A stretch of 63,516 bases of DNA, from contig GL405246.1 in NCBI GenBank assembly GCA_000146855.1, positions 145,610 through 209,125 on the forward strand, read 5' to 3'. This document shows positions 26,905-36,701 of this stretch, piece after piece. A program made the position numbers and the translations under genes. Position 1 is the first letter of the stretch, and the number at the start of each line of letters is the position of its first letter. Origin of the DNA: [Eubacterium] yurii subsp. margaretiae ATCC 43715. GTDB lineage: Bacteria; Bacillota; Clostridia; Peptostreptococcales; Filifactoraceae. The notes below the pieces were generated by a model. It did no database searches, was not told the origin of the DNA, and was given only the letters and a program-made list of their open reading frames with translations.

Positions 26905-27771
26905 CTAAGATAATAGTAATAAACTGATAGCCATAACAGCCATTCCACTGATGACTCCATATATTGCTATGTGATGTTCACCGTATTTTTCAGCTGTAGG
27001 TAGCAGTTCATCAAGAGATATATAGACCATTATACCTGCAATCATGGAAAAGACTACGCCCATTACAGTATTGTTCAAGAAAGGCAGGAGTATGAGACCA
27101 CCTATGAGTGCACCGACAGGCTCGGCAATTCCTGATAAAAATGCAAGTATTATCGCCTTTTTCCTGTCGTTAGTCGCATAGTATACAGGTATGGCAACTG
27201 ATATGCCCTCAGGTATATTGTGTATGGCTATGGCTACTGCTATTGTCACGCCAAGCTGTGGATTGCCAAGTGTAGATATAAAAGTAGCCATACCTTCTGG
27301 GAAGTTGTGTATAGCTATTGCAAGAGCGGAAAAAATCCCTGTTCTTTTCAGAGCTGTATCTTCTTTTTCCTTATACATCTTAGTTAAGGCTATACATTCT
27401 TCTGAATTTTGGTCAATTCTACAGACTGTTTCAAGCTCAGTTATATTGACCATTTCGTGGGGGTTGCTTTCTTGAGGTATGAGTTTATCTATTATTCCTA
27501 TTATTGCAACTCCGGCAAAAAATGATAGGACAGAGAGTATCTGTCCTTTTTTATCTCCCATGGTAGAGATGAGGTGTTTGCTACCCTCATCAAAAATCTC
27601 AACAAAGGATACATATATCATGACACCGGCTGAAAATCCCAAGGAGCCGGCTAAGAACTTCATATTAGTAATCTTTGCCTTTAATACCGCAATTCCGCCA
27701 AGTCCAGTAGAGACTCCGGCAAAAAGTGTCAGCAAAAATGCAAAGATTATATTTGATATTGACAGATTCAT
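26905..27771 (-). CDS. zupT: ZIP family metal transporter (ZupT-like)
   Basis: 288 aa, eight helices. Imports divalent metal ions. Contains the paired metal-site motifs HNFPEGMATF and HNIPEGISVA in helices 4 and 5, and a histidine-poor, acidic cytoplasmic loop (PHEMVNITELETVCRIDQNSEECIAL). AAGGAGGAATAG precedes the ATG. Only 9 bp before cbiH. The family carries Zn, Fe, Mn or Co; the neighbourhood suggests cobalt supply for corrin synthesis, which is inference. Confidence 0.92.
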   Translation of the reverse strand: MNLSISNIIFAFLLTLFAGVSTGLGGIAVLKAKITNMKFLAGSLGFSAGVMIYVSFVEIFDEGSKHLISTMGDKKGQILSVLSFFAGVAIIGIIDKLIPQESNPHEMVNITELETVCRIDQNSEECIALTKMYKEKEDTALKRTGIFSALAIAIHNFPEGMATFISTLGNPQLGVTIAVAIAIHNIPEGISVAIPVYYATNDRKKAIILAFLSGIAEPVGALIGGLILLPFLNNTVMGVVFSMIAGIMVYISLDELLPTAEKYGEHHIAIYGVISGMAVMAISLLLLS

Positions 27772-27791
27772 CTATTCCTCCTTAAATATTA

Positions 27792-27911
27792 ATACTAATA
27801 GTTAATAAACGATGGCAAATTTTTCTTTGTATACATTTCTAATCGTAATTGATAGTTAATTAAAGAAAAATTTTTAATCAATAGTGCCGTTAATCCAATG
27901 AACATTAGTAT
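27792..27911. repeat. R3-type repeat with TACTAA ends
   Basis: Starts ATACTAATAGTTAATAAACG and ends GAACATTAGTAT, a loose inverted repeat over 120 bp. The start ACTAATAGTTAATAAA also appears at about 9230 and 20363. It fills the gap between the ZIP gene and the Fur-family regulator. Confidence 0.45.
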
Positions 27912-28016
27912 AAATTTGATTTTAATATTATACAAGATTAAATACAATAAGCCAAAATCAAATTATAGTTAGGAGAAATATTGATGAGATTTATATAGAA
28001 AATCTTCTATAATAAT

Positions 28017-28421
28017 TTAAGTATTGCAATCATTGCATATACCACGGAACAAAACTTCCTGTTCCTTTACTATAAAACCTTCGTTATTTTCCTCAAAATA
28101 TTCTTTGATAGATGGCATATTATAAATTTTCTTGCATTTGATACATTCAAAATGAACGTGTTCGCCCAAGGTAGTCTCATACTTATACTCGCCATTTTGC
28201 ATTCTAACAAAAGACACTATGTTTTTTTCTTTGAAAAGGTTCAAAGTATTGTAAATAGTGGCGAGAGAAATATTGTGATCACTGTTTCTAAAATGCTCAA
28301 AAATATCGTCGGCAGTTAGATGTGTGACAGAGCTGGTGTTGAGATAATTAAGTATCAAAAGTCTGTGTTTTGAAGGCTTTATATCATTATTTTGCATCTG
28401 CATTTGTTCTATTTCAAACAT
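28017..28421 (-). CDS. Fur-family transcriptional regulator (PerR-like)
   Basis: 134 aa metal-dependent repressor. N-terminal winged helix (THLTADDIFEHF...ISLATIYNTLNLFKEKNIVSFV), C-terminal metal domain with HVHFECIKC and ICNDC zinc-site cysteines. By hand alignment to Bacillus PerR, the His of HLTADDI and the two His of HVH are kept, but the positions of PerR Asp85 and Asp104 read Glu and Asn, so peroxide sensing is uncertain. GGGAGGATTGTA favours ATG at 28421. A PerR-box-like site overlaps its own promoter. Iron, zinc or peroxide response cannot be separated by sequence. Confidence 0.88.
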   Translation of the reverse strand: MFEIEQMQMQNNDIKPSKHRLLILNYLNTSSVTHLTADDIFEHFRNSDHNISLATIYNTLNLFKEKNIVSFVRMQNGEYKYETTLGEHVHFECIKCKKIYNMPSIKEYFEENNEGFIVKEQEVLFRGICNDCNT

Positions 28422-28490
28422 TACAATCCTCCCTTTGAGCAATATTATGTTACCCTAAAAAAATAAATTTAATAAAATACAATACAATAA

Positions 28491-28536
28491 TTAGAATTAT
28501 TCTAATAATTTTACCATTAATAATAATTGTTGTCAA
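28491..28536 (-). promoter_or_regulatory. Promoter and PerR-box-like operator of the Fur-family gene
   Basis: On the minus strand: TTGACA (28536-28531), 17-bp spacer, TAAAAT (28513-28508), then the 7-1-7 palindrome TTAGAATTATTCTAA (28505-28491), close to the Bacillus PerR box TTATAATNATTATAA. The operator covers the predicted transcription start, fitting autorepression. Confidence 0.65.
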
Positions 28537-28627
28537 TTCAAATTGTTTTTGTAAGCTATATTTTAAAGAAAGTGGAATAATATTATTGTATTTTTTTAAG
28601 TAAAAGCCAATTTTTTCCAATTATATA

Positions 28628-28656
28628 TTGTCAATTTTTTTGATTTATGATAAAAT
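28628..28656 (+). promoter_or_regulatory. Promoter of secG
   Basis: TTGTCA (28628-28633), 17-bp spacer, TAAAAT (28651-28656). The secG start follows about 87 bp later. Confidence 0.55.
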
Positions 28657-28742
28657 CATCATTGCAAATTGTATGATTATGGAATATTCGTCGTCTTAAC
28701 AGGTTGACGGAACATAAAAATCAGATGTTGGAGGTGAGTTTT

Positions 28743-28970
28743 TTGAAGACAGGACTTATTATATTAGAGATGATAGTCAGCATAGCACTTATATTCAGTA
28801 TAATGTTGCAATCAGGACGTGATGCCGGTTTTTCTGGCGCAGTATCAGGTATGAACGACAATCTTTCAGGCAATAAGGCGAAGGGTTTGGACGAGTTTTA
28901 TAAAAAGATAACATCTGTTACCGCTATATTATTCATACTTTTATCCATAGCTTTAGTGGCTATTCACTAG
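28743..28970 (+). CDS. secG: Preprotein translocase subunit SecG
   Basis: 75 aa, two helices around a polar loop (LQSGRDAGFSGAVSGMNDNLSGNKAKGLDEFYKKIT), the SecG signature. Small subunit of the SecYEG channel. The ORF opens upstream at 28704, but GGAGGTGAG lies seven bases before TTG at 28743 and the resulting length fits SecG. Immediately upstream of hppA; not with rnr or smpB as in Bacillus. Confidence 0.92.
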   Translation: MKTGLIILEMIVSIALIFSIMLQSGRDAGFSGAVSGMNDNLSGNKAKGLDEFYKKITSVTAILFILLSIALVAIH

Positions 28971-29019
28971 TTGTATCTAGATATAATTAACGACCTTTTA
29001 CTGTTGCATTTTCGTGAAT

Positions 29020-29043
29020 GTACTCCAATTTAGGAGTATGTAC
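29020..29043 (+). promoter_or_regulatory. Hairpin in the secG-hppA gap
   Basis: TACTCC / GGAGTA with a six-base loop and further GTAC pairing outside a bulge. No T run follows, so it is not a standard terminator. Possible mRNA processing or regulatory hairpin upstream of hppA. Confidence 0.3.
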
Positions 29044-29105
29044 ATAGATGACATCTTTGAAAGGTTTTTTAAGTTATATAAATAAAATGTAAAAAGGAGA
29101 AAATA

Positions 29106-31130
29106 ATGAACAATAATTTACTGATTGTTGCCATTTTGTCGGGCTTACTTGCTCTGGCATTTGCCTTTTATTTGTCCGGTACTATCAATAAAGTAAGTGA
29201 AGGTACTGACAGGATGAAGGAAATCTCATCTTTCATACATGAAGGTGCGATGGCGTTTTTGATGAGGGAATATAAGACTCTCATAGTTTTTGTTTTGGTA
29301 TTATTTGCAGTATTGACATTTGGAATTAACCTTTTGACAGGTGTTTGTTTCCTTATAGGAGCAGCTTTCTCAACTTTAGCCGGATTTTTCGGTATGAAGG
29401 TTGCCACTAAGACTAACGTAAGAACTGCCAATGCTGCAAGAGAATCCGGAATGTCAGGAGCTCTTTCAGTTGCCTTTTCAGGTGGAGCAGTAATGGGTAT
29501 GTGCGTTGTAGGGCTTGGTATGCTTGGAGTAAGTGGGCTTTTCTTATTCCTTACAACTCGTGGTAAAGAACTTACAGATGTTGCCGGAATACTTACAGGA
29601 TTTGGACTTGGTGCATCTTCACTTGCACTTTTCGGCCGTGTGGGTGGTGGTATATACACTAAGGCAGCCGACGTAGGCGCAGACCTTGTTGGTAAGGTAG
29701 AAGCAGGTATACCTGAAGATGATCCTAGAAACCCGGCTGTTATAGCAGATAACGTTGGTGACAATGTCGGTGACGTTGCAGGTATGGGAGCTGACCTTTT
29801 TGAATCTTATGTAGGCTCTATAATATCATCTCTTGCTCTTGGTATTACTGCTTATGGATTGCCGGGAGTATACTTCCCATTGTTAGTTTCAGCAGCAGGA
29901 GTTATAGCGTCAATAGTTGGCTCTATGATAGTAAAGACAGCGAAAGTTTCAGATCCAAGCAAGGCTCTTAAAAACGGAACTTATGTCAGTGGTATTGTAA
30001 CTATAGTAATTTCATTCTTCCTATCAAATTCACTTCTTGGCAATTATACAGGATTTGTATCAGTTGTCATAGGTATAGTGGTAGGAACTATAATAGGTCA
30101 ATTGACAGAAATATACACATCAGACGCTTATGCAAGTGTTAAGAAGATTGCACATGAGTCTGAAACAGGTCCTGCGACTACAATAATATCAGGTCTTGCG
30201 GTAGGTATGATGTCTACAATGTTCCCGCTATTCTTGATTGCTGCTGCTATACTTGTAACATTTATGGTAGCAGGTCTTTACGGTATAGCTCTTGCATCAG
30301 TAGGTATGCTTGCAACAACAGGTATGACTGTTGCAGTTGACGCTTACGGTCCGATAGCAGACAATGCCGGCGGTATTGCTGAAATGTGCGGTTTGCCACC
30401 GGAAGTAAGAAATATAACTGATAAGCTTGACTCTGTAGGTAATACTACAGCAGCGATGGGTAAGGGATTTGCGATAGGTTCTGCAGCTCTTACAGCACTT
30501 TCACTTTTTGCATCATATACTGCAGCTGCAAAACTTGAAGTTATATCACTTACAGAACCTACAGTTATAGCAGGTATGTTGATAGGTGGAATGTTGCCTT
30601 TCCTATTCTCAGCTCTAACAATGGAATCTGTTGGTAAGGCTGCGTTTGAAATGATAGAAGAAGTTCGTTCACAATTTAGAAACAATCCTGGTATCATGGA
30701 AGGAACTCAAAAGCCTGATTATGCAAGATGCGTTGAGATATCAACATCAGCAGCATTGAAACAAATGATACTTCCTGGAGTTATAGCGGTTGCTTCACCT
30801 ATAGCAATAGGATTGTTGCTTGGTACACCGGCTCTTGGCGGGATGTTGTCAGGTGCTTTGGTCAGCGGTGTCCTTCTTGCGATAATGATGTCAAATGCCG
30901 GTGGTGCATGGGACAATGCAAAGAAATACATCGAATCAGGACAACATGGCGGAAAAGGTTCAGAAGCTCACAAGGCTGCCGTAGTTGGAGATACTGTAGG
31001 TGATCCATTCAAGGATACATCAGGACCTTCAATCAATATCTTGATAAAACTCATGACTATAGTATCTTTGGTATTTGCACCAATATTTATGCAATATGGT
31101 GGAATAATACTCAAAGTTATAGCGAAATAG
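29106..31130 (+). CDS. hppA: Membrane-bound ion-pumping pyrophosphatase
   Basis: 674 aa, about sixteen helices. Couples pyrophosphate hydrolysis to H+ or Na+ export. Substrate-site signature [47 protein letters not shown] (about residues 190-235) and the C-terminal [14 protein letters not shown]. The motif [10 protein letters not shown] has Ala where K+-independent enzymes have Lys, so this is the K+-dependent class. Na+ versus H+ transport cannot be settled by eye. AAAAAGGAGAAAATA precedes the ATG. Monocistronic with a strong terminator. Confidence 0.96.
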   Translation: MNNNLLIVAILSGLLALAFAFYLSGTINKVSEGTDRMKEISSFIHEGAMAFLMREYKTLIVFVLVLFAVLTFGINLLTGVCFLIGAAFSTLAGFFGMKVATKTNVRTANAARESGMSGALSVAFSGGAVMGMCVVGLGMLGVSGLFLFLTTRGKELTDVAGILTGFGLGASSLALFGRVGGGIYTKAADVGADLVGKVEAGIPEDDPRNPAVIADNVGDNVGDVAGMGADLFESYVGSIISSLALGITAYGLPGVYFPLLVSAAGVIASIVGSMIVKTAKVSDPSKALKNGTYVSGIVTIVISFFLSNSLLGNYTGFVSVVIGIVVGTIIGQLTEIYTSDAYASVKKIAHESETGPATTIISGLAVGMMSTMFPLFLIAAAILVTFMVAGLYGIALASVGMLATTGMTVAVDAYGPIADNAGGIAEMCGLPPEVRNITDKLDSVGNTTAAMGKGFAIGSAALTALSLFASYTAAAKLEVISLTEPTVIAGMLIGGMLPFLFSALTMESVGKAAFEMIEEVRSQFRNNPGIMEGTQKPDYARCVEISTSAALKQMILPGVIAVASPIAIGLLLGTPALGGMLSGALVSGVLLAIMMSNAGGAWDNAKKYIESGQHGGKGSEAHKAAVVGDTVGDPFKDTSGPSINILIKLMTIVSLVFAPIFMQYGGIILKVIAK

Positions 31131-31175
31131 AAAATTGTAAAATAAAAGATTAAAAATCGAAAAATTATAATAAAT

Positions 31176-31214
31176 AAGAAATCCGATACTTCACTTTGAT
31201 GTATCGGATTTCTT
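31176..31214 (+). terminator. Terminator of hppA
   Basis: 14-bp perfect stem AAGAAATCCGATAC / GTATCGGATTTCTT with an 11-base loop. Confidence 0.88.
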
Positions 31215-31219
31215 GCTTT

Positions 31220-31347
31220 ATACTAAAATCTAATAGAATAGTGGATAAATTTTTTCAACTGTATTTATTAATGAATTCATAAATTATATACTATTCTTTC
31301 AAAAGCTAATGATGGTTATTATACATAGATTAATTAGATAATAGTAT
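31220..31347. repeat. R2 repeat, copy 2
   Basis: 128 bp from ATACTAAAATCTAATAGAAT to TAATTAGATAATAGTAT, same orientation as 14832-14920, with a longer centre. Lies in the gap between the hppA terminator and metF. Confidence 0.55.
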
Positions 31348-31534
31348 TAATACTTAAAGTTAATAGATATAGTAGAATATTATGTTAAATTTCCTAATCT
31401 GTATTAACTGATAATTTTACTTTTTGATAATACACTAAAATAGTAGAAAAATATTCCAAGAATTATTGATTATTAAAGGCATAAGTGATATAATACTTGC
31501 CGTATTGAATATTTGTAAAGTTAAAGGTGATAAT

Positions 31535-32464
31535 ATGAAGGTAAAAGATATATTAAGAAAAAATGTAATAAATATCTCGTTTGAGGTCTTCCCTCAAAAA
31601 TACGGTCAACCTATGGAGCCTATCAAAAGTACTGTAGATGCTATTTCAAAGCTTAACCCTGCATTTTGCTCTGTGACTTACGGTGCAAACGGTGGAGCAA
31701 GTGAAAATACTGTAAAGGTTGCAAGTTATATCAAAAATGAGCTTAAAACAAGCGTACTGGCACATCTTACCTGCGTATCATCCAGCAAGGACGACATAGA
31801 TGGAAAATTACAGGAACTTAAGAAGAACAATATAGAAAATATCCTTGCACTAAGAGGAGATATAATAGACACAGAGAAGTTTGAGCAGAAAAAAGACTTG
31901 CTCTACGCCAGTGAACTCATCGAATATATAAAGGACAAATACGACTTTTGTGTGGGGGCAGCCTGCTATCCTGAGATACATCCGGAAAGTAGAAACAAGG
32001 ATACTGATCTTGCATTTTTGAAGTTGAAACAGGAAGTGGGAGCAGATTTTTTCACTACACAGATGTTTTTTGACAACAGTATATTCTATAGATTTATGTA
32101 TAGACTTCGCAGTATAGGTGTTAAGATACCTGTGATAGCCGGCATCATGCCTGTTACAAACGTAATACAGCTTACTAGGATTAAACAGCTGTCAAATGCT
32201 GACATACCTGCAAAGTTTATGTCTATAGCTGATAAGTTTGAAAATGACAAGGAGTCTATGAAACAAGCAGGTATCATCTATGCTTGTAATCAAATCATAG
32301 ACCTTATATCAAATGATGTCAACAATATACACATCTATACAATGAACAACGCAAGTGTGGCGGAAGAGATTACAAAAATCTTTCTCATATCATCAATCAA
32401 TAAAATATCACCTATTTTTAAAGTTTTGATATATCGCTTGATTACATTTAGAAAATATCAATGA
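31535..32464 (+). CDS. metF: Methylenetetrahydrofolate reductase
   Basis: 309 aa TIM barrel flavoenzyme that reduces 5,10-methylene-THF to 5-methyl-THF for methionine synthesis. Seen: ISFEVFPQK (catalytic Glu), CSVTYGANGG, AHLTCVSSSKDDID, LALRGDI, VGAACYPEIHPES, FFTTQMFFDN, VIAGIMPVTN and HIYTMNNASVAEEI. The ORF opens at 31466, but the homologous N-terminus MKVKDILRK starts at 31535 behind AAAGGTGATAAT. The last 20 residues (SSINKISPIFKVLIYRLITF) extend past the usual end. Followed by msrAB after 14 bp. Confidence 0.93.
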   Translation: MKVKDILRKNVINISFEVFPQKYGQPMEPIKSTVDAISKLNPAFCSVTYGANGGASENTVKVASYIKNELKTSVLAHLTCVSSSKDDIDGKLQELKKNNIENILALRGDIIDTEKFEQKKDLLYASELIEYIKDKYDFCVGAACYPEIHPESRNKDTDLAFLKLKQEVGADFFTTQMFFDNSIFYRFMYRLRSIGVKIPVIAGIMPVTNVIQLTRIKQLSNADIPAKFMSIADKFENDKESMKQAGIIYACNQIIDLISNDVNNIHIYTMNNASVAEEITKIFLISSINKISPIFKVLIYRLITFRKYQ

Positions 32465-32478
32465 ATTAGGGGGTAGGT

Positions 32479-33600
32479 ATGAAATATGCTGTTTTAATGT
32501 TATCCTTGGCTTTGTTTGTAGTGCTTTTTTCAAATTTTGCCAGCATTACAGGCCATAATAACAAATTAAATAAAATAAAAGAAGGTGCAGATATTGCACA
32601 AAGTAAAACAGGAGAAAATAAGATGGAAAATCCGAACAAGGGTATAGATTATTCAAAGGTAAAGCTTGAAAAGATATATCTTGCTGGTGGTTGCTTTTGG
32701 GGGGTGGAAGAATATACATCTCGAATATATGGAGTAGCCGACACTATCAGCGGATATGCCAACGGTAAGACATCAAATCCGACTTATGAGGGGCTTAAAA
32801 GTACAGGGCATGCTGAAACAGTAGAAGTAAGCTATGACCCGAATAGGGTATCTCTAAGGGAGATAATAAAGAGATACTTGAAGATAATAGATCCTACAAG
32901 TGTAAACAAACAGGGAAACGACATAGGCACACAATATAGAACAGGTATATACTATGTCAATGATAGCCAAAAAGATGAAATAAAGGCAATATTAGACGAA
33001 GAACAAAAGAAATATACAAAGAAGATAGTGGTTGAAGTAGAGCCGTTAAAAGATTTTACAAAGGCAGAAGACTATCATCAAGACTATCTTGTAAAAAATC
33101 CAACAGGATACTGCCATATAGACCTTAATAAGGCTTATGAGCCATATATAGATGAAGAAAAGTACAAAAAGCCATCTGAAAAGGATGTAAAAGACAAACT
33201 AAGCCAAATTCAGTATGAGGTGACTCAAAAAAATGGCACAGAAAGAGCTTTTTCCAATGAATATTGGGATAATGAGGCAAAGGGCATATATGTAGACATA
33301 GTGACAGGAGAGCCACTTTTCGTTTCAACCGACAAGTTTAATTCAAACTGCGGATGGCCGTCTTTTTCAAAGCCAATAGACAAGGATGTAGTGGGATATA
33401 AAAAAGATATGTCTCACAATATGGATAGAACTGAAGTTAGGAGTAGAGTAGGAAATTCGCACCTAGGTCATGTTTTTGAAGACGGACCTCAAGAGCTTGG
33501 AGGACTTAGATATTGCATCAACAGTGCTGCACTTAAGTTCATTCCTCTTGAAGATATGGATAAAGAGGGATATGGAGAGTTCAAATATCTTGTGAAGTAA
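32479..33600 (+). CDS. msrAB: Membrane-anchored MsrA-MsrB fusion
   Basis: 373 aa. Repairs both S- and R-methionine sulfoxide in proteins. N-terminal hydrophobic anchor (residues 3-22), then MsrA with [10 protein letters not shown] (catalytic Cys72) and GYCHIDL, then MsrB with [36 protein letters not shown] and [11 protein letters not shown] (catalytic Cys346). The anchor suggests action outside the membrane. The MsrB part lacks the paired CxxC zinc sites. Sits between metF and pncB with gaps of 14 and 10 bp, so it is co-transcribed. Confidence 0.95.
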   Translation: MKYAVLMLSLALFVVLFSNFASITGHNNKLNKIKEGADIAQSKTGENKMENPNKGIDYSKVKLEKIYLAGGCFWGVEEYTSRIYGVADTISGYANGKTSNPTYEGLKSTGHAETVEVSYDPNRVSLREIIKRYLKIIDPTSVNKQGNDIGTQYRTGIYYVNDSQKDEIKAILDEEQKKYTKKIVVEVEPLKDFTKAEDYHQDYLVKNPTGYCHIDLNKAYEPYIDEEKYKKPSEKDVKDKLSQIQYEVTQKNGTERAFSNEYWDNEAKGIYVDIVTGEPLFVSTDKFNSNCGWPSFSKPIDKDVVGYKKDMSHNMDRTEVRSRVGNSHLGHVFEDGPQELGGLRYCINSAALKFIPLEDMDKEGYGEFKYLVK

Positions 33601-33610
33601 AGGAGAAGAG

Positions 33611-35041
33611 ATGGTTAATATTACTATGCTTACCGATTTTTATCAGCTTACGATGATGAACGGTTATGACTTTAATCAAAAGAGCGATGAAATAATGGTA
33701 TTTGATATGTTTTATCGTAAAAATCCCAATAATGGAGGATATACGATAGTTTGTGGTATCAATGAAGTGATAGATTATGTGGAAAATCTGAAATTCACTA
33801 AGGAAGACATAGCTTATCTAAGAGAGCAGGAAATTTTTAATGAAGAATTTTTGAAATATCTTAAGAATTTCAGGTTTGAAGGTGAGATATACGCTGTCGA
33901 AGAAGGTAGTATAATGTTTCCAAACGAGCCTATAATAAGGGTCAAAGCCAAGGCTATGCAGGCTCAATTTATAGAAACAGCCATACTTTGCATTGTGAAC
34001 TTCCAGACGCTGATTGCTACAAAGGCATCAAGAATCTGCTACAGTGCAATGGGCGATGACGTTATGGAGTTTGGGCTTAGGAGGGCTCAAGGACCTGATG
34101 CCGGACTCTACGGTGCAAAGGCGGCAGTTATCGGAGGCTGTATAGGTACTTCCAACGTACTTGCAGGTAAGATGTTTGATGTGCCTGTGCTTGGTACTCA
34201 TGCTCATAGTTGGGTGCAAAGTTTTGACAGTGAACTTGAAGCATTCAGGGCTTATGCCAAGACTTATCCTACTAAGACTATGCTACTGCTAGATACCTAC
34301 GATACACTCGGTAGCGGTATAGTAAATGCCATTACTGTATTTAATGAGCTTAGAGAACAAGGATATGAACCTTTGGGTGTGAGACTTGACTCAGGCGACT
34401 TGGAATTCTTGTCAAAAGAAGTGAGAAAAAGACTGGACGAAGCTGGATTTGAAAATGTAAAGATAACTGCATCTAACGACTTGGACGAAAATACCATAAC
34501 TTCACTTAAAAATCAGGGAGCAAAGATAGATGTGTGGGGAGTCGGCACAAAGATGATAACGTCGTTTGACTGGGCGGCACTTGGTGGAGTATACAAACTT
34601 TGTGCAGTGATAAAAGATGGTGAAACAATACCTAAGATAAAGATATCGGAAGATCCGGTGAAGATTAACAATCCTTATCCTAAAAATATTTATAGAATAT
34701 ATGGAGCTGATGACAATAAGGCAAGAGCTGACCTAATAGTGATGGAAGATGAAGAGATTAATGAAAATGAGCCTCTTACTATATTTGATCCTGTCCACAC
34801 TTGGAAGAAGATGACTTTTAAGAATTTTTATGTAAAAAAATTACTCCAGCCTCTTTTTATAGATGGAAAATGCGTCAGAGATAAGAGAAGCGTAAGTGAG
34901 ATAAGAAAACATACTGATGAAGAAAAAGAGTCACTTTGGATACAGTATAGGAGAAATCAAAATCCTCAGATATATAAGGTTGACTTGTCAAAAAAACTGT
35001 GGACACTTAGAAATGAGCTTTTAGAAAAGACTAATTCGTAA
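33611..35041 (+). CDS. pncB: Nicotinate phosphoribosyltransferase
   Basis: 476 aa. Makes nicotinate mononucleotide from nicotinate and PRPP in NAD salvage. Seen: LTDFYQLTMMNGY at the start, EFGLRRAQGPDAGLYGAKAAVIGGCIGTSNVLAG (substrate loop), GTHAHSWVQSF with the phosphorylated-type histidine, LDTYDTLGSGI, and VRLDSGDLEFLSKEVR. AAAGGAGAAGAG precedes the ATG, 10 bp after msrAB. Last gene of metF-msrAB-pncB, with a terminator. A nicotinamidase-like gene at 48988 would supply its substrate. Confidence 0.95.
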   Translation: MVNITMLTDFYQLTMMNGYDFNQKSDEIMVFDMFYRKNPNNGGYTIVCGINEVIDYVENLKFTKEDIAYLREQEIFNEEFLKYLKNFRFEGEIYAVEEGSIMFPNEPIIRVKAKAMQAQFIETAILCIVNFQTLIATKASRICYSAMGDDVMEFGLRRAQGPDAGLYGAKAAVIGGCIGTSNVLAGKMFDVPVLGTHAHSWVQSFDSELEAFRAYAKTYPTKTMLLLDTYDTLGSGIVNAITVFNELREQGYEPLGVRLDSGDLEFLSKEVRKRLDEAGFENVKITASNDLDENTITSLKNQGAKIDVWGVGTKMITSFDWAALGGVYKLCAVIKDGETIPKIKISEDPVKINNPYPKNIYRIYGADDNKARADLIVMEDEEINENEPLTIFDPVHTWKKMTFKNFYVKKLLQPLFIDGKCVRDKRSVSEIRKHTDEEKESLWIQYRRNQNPQIYKVDLSKKLWTLRNELLEKTNS

Positions 35042-35052
35042 TAAACAACAAA

Positions 35053-35086
35053 AACCTCTTAAAGAATATCTCTAAGAGGTTTTTTG
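35053..35086 (+). terminator. Terminator of metF-msrAB-pncB
   Basis: AACCTCTTA / TAAGAGGTT with an 11-base loop and a T run. Confidence 0.9.
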
Positions 35087-35472
35087 TTTGGTAAGTCTTT
35101 GTTTGGAGTTATTATTATATAAAAAGGAAGTTTATCATGAAAAATAAAATTCTTATTGTAGTATAGTATAATAGTCCTAGAAGATTTTGTCAATACTTTT
35201 TTAAAAATTTATTTTTTAATTTAAAAATAAGTATATCTAGACATAGAACTAAAGTTGTTTATTTAATGACATTATTTAGTTTAAAATAGGGATATAATAT
35301 CAAGACTATAGTATTAATTTCATAGGTAAATCTATGTATTTGCAAAAATCTTGAGAGCTGTTTTGACTATTGGAGTTAAATATGATAAAATACAATGAAA
35401 TTTCAAGATGTTATTTTATGAAATTATTGTAAATTAATAGTTGATAAGTATCAATTTTGCAAGGGGGCGCCT

Positions 35473-36051
35473 ATGATTTCTAAGATTAAATTTAATTCAC
35501 CTGTAATACTTTCTTTTGTATTCATATCTTTGATATCTTTGCTTTTGGGAATAGCGACAAGTAATGCAAGTACAAAACTGCTTTTTTCGGTATATCGTTC
35601 GAGCCTAATCAATCCGCTGACATATATAAGATTATTTACTCATGTGCTTGGTCATGTAAATTGGTCACATTATATTAATAATATGCTGATAATATTGGTG
35701 GTAGGGCCTTTGTTGGAAGAAAAATACGGCAGTGCGAACATTTTATTAATAATGATAGCTACAGCGTTGTTCAGCGGAATAGCAAATATGATTTTATTCC
35801 CACATACTAAGCTTTTGGGAGCAAGTGGAGTAGTTTTTGCCTTTATATTGTTGTCATCTATTACGAGCTTTGAGCAGGGAAGTATACCGCTTACGTTTTT
35901 GCTTGTTGCTGTGATTTATATAGGCGGACAGATATTGGATGCCGTTATGATACAAGATAATATATCCAATACAACTCATATCATTGGGGGCATAATAGGT
36001 ACAATCTTTGGATATTTCATAAATAACAATAAGGGAGCAAGAGCTGTCTGA
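35473..36051 (+). CDS. Rhomboid family intramembrane serine protease
   Basis: 192 aa, six helices. Cleaves membrane-embedded substrates. The catalytic serine is in GASGVVF (Ser118) and the catalytic histidine in NTTHIIGG (His169). HVNWSHYINNMLII matches the conserved HxxxxHxxxNM region of the first loop and helix 2. GGGGG precedes the ATG. The 430-bp upstream gap holds only AT-rich sequence with a TATAAT at about 35294. Substrate unknown. Confidence 0.9.
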   Translation: MISKIKFNSPVILSFVFISLISLLLGIATSNASTKLLFSVYRSSLINPLTYIRLFTHVLGHVNWSHYINNMLIILVVGPLLEEKYGSANILLIMIATALFSGIANMILFPHTKLLGASGVVFAFILLSSITSFEQGSIPLTFLLVAVIYIGGQILDAVMIQDNISNTTHIIGGIIGTIFGYFINNNKGARAV

Positions 36052-36077
36052 GATATAAAATATATTGCAAATTAGGT

Positions 36078-36106
36078 TTGACTTATGTAAAAAAAACACA
36101 TATAAT
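36078..36106 (+). promoter_or_regulatory. Promoter of the 36234 gene
   Basis: TTGACT (36078-36083), 17-bp spacer, TATAAT (36101-36106). Leaves an untranslated leader of about 120 bases. Confidence 0.65.
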
Positions 36107-36233
36107 ATCTTATAAGTTAAACTAAATTTTAGCTTAGCTTGTTACAATTGTTTCAGTTATTTTATAAATATTTGATTAATTATCAAGTAATACCGTAAAA
36201 TTAAGGACGGTAAAAATAAAAGGAGGATGTAAG

Positions 36234-36689
36234 ATGGGATTTTTAGATCAATTGGGCGACGCTGCGAAAAATATAGGAGCTGCTGCAGGTGACCTAGCAA
36301 AACAAGTTGGAGAAAAAGCAAGTGACGCATTGGAAATAAGCAAACTTAATTCAAAGATTTCTGCTGACAAGGCTGAAATAGAAAAAGAAATGAAGAAAAT
36401 CAGTGAAGCACTCTATGATAAGTTTTCAAAAGGCGGAGAAATTCCTGAGGAAATAAAAGAGTTCTGTGATAATATTAAAGAAAGATATTTAAACATAGAC
36501 AAACTCAAAGAAGAAATAGAAAAGGTAAAAAATACCGTTGGTGAAAAGGTAGAAGAAGCCAAAGAAGCTGTTCAAGATAAGGCAGAAGATGTAAAAGAAG
36601 CTGTAAAAGACAAAGCAGAGGATGTAAAAGATGCTGTTGTTGAAGGTGCTGAAAAAGCTCAAGATGCAGTAGAAGATGCAATGAATTAA
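36234..36689 (+). CDS. Helical, lysine/glutamate-rich repeat protein
   Basis: 151 aa, soluble, almost entirely alpha-helical. An N-terminal amphipathic Ala-rich helix (MGFLDQLGDAAKNIGAAAG), a central coiled coil (residues 35-90), and from about residue 95 an 11-residue repeat (KAEDVKEAVKD variants) like LEA/apolipoprotein-type helices. No signal peptide. AAAAGGAGG precedes the ATG and a good promoter lies upstream. LEA-like proteins often protect against drying or bind membranes; nothing here proves that. Confidence 0.72.
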   Translation: MGFLDQLGDAAKNIGAAAGDLAKQVGEKASDALEISKLNSKISADKAEIEKEMKKISEALYDKFSKGGEIPEEIKEFCDNIKERYLNIDKLKEEIEKVKNTVGEKVEEAKEAVQDKAEDVKEAVKDKAEDVKDAVVEGAEKAQDAVEDAMN

Positions 36690-36701
36690 TAAGTCTTATA
36701 G

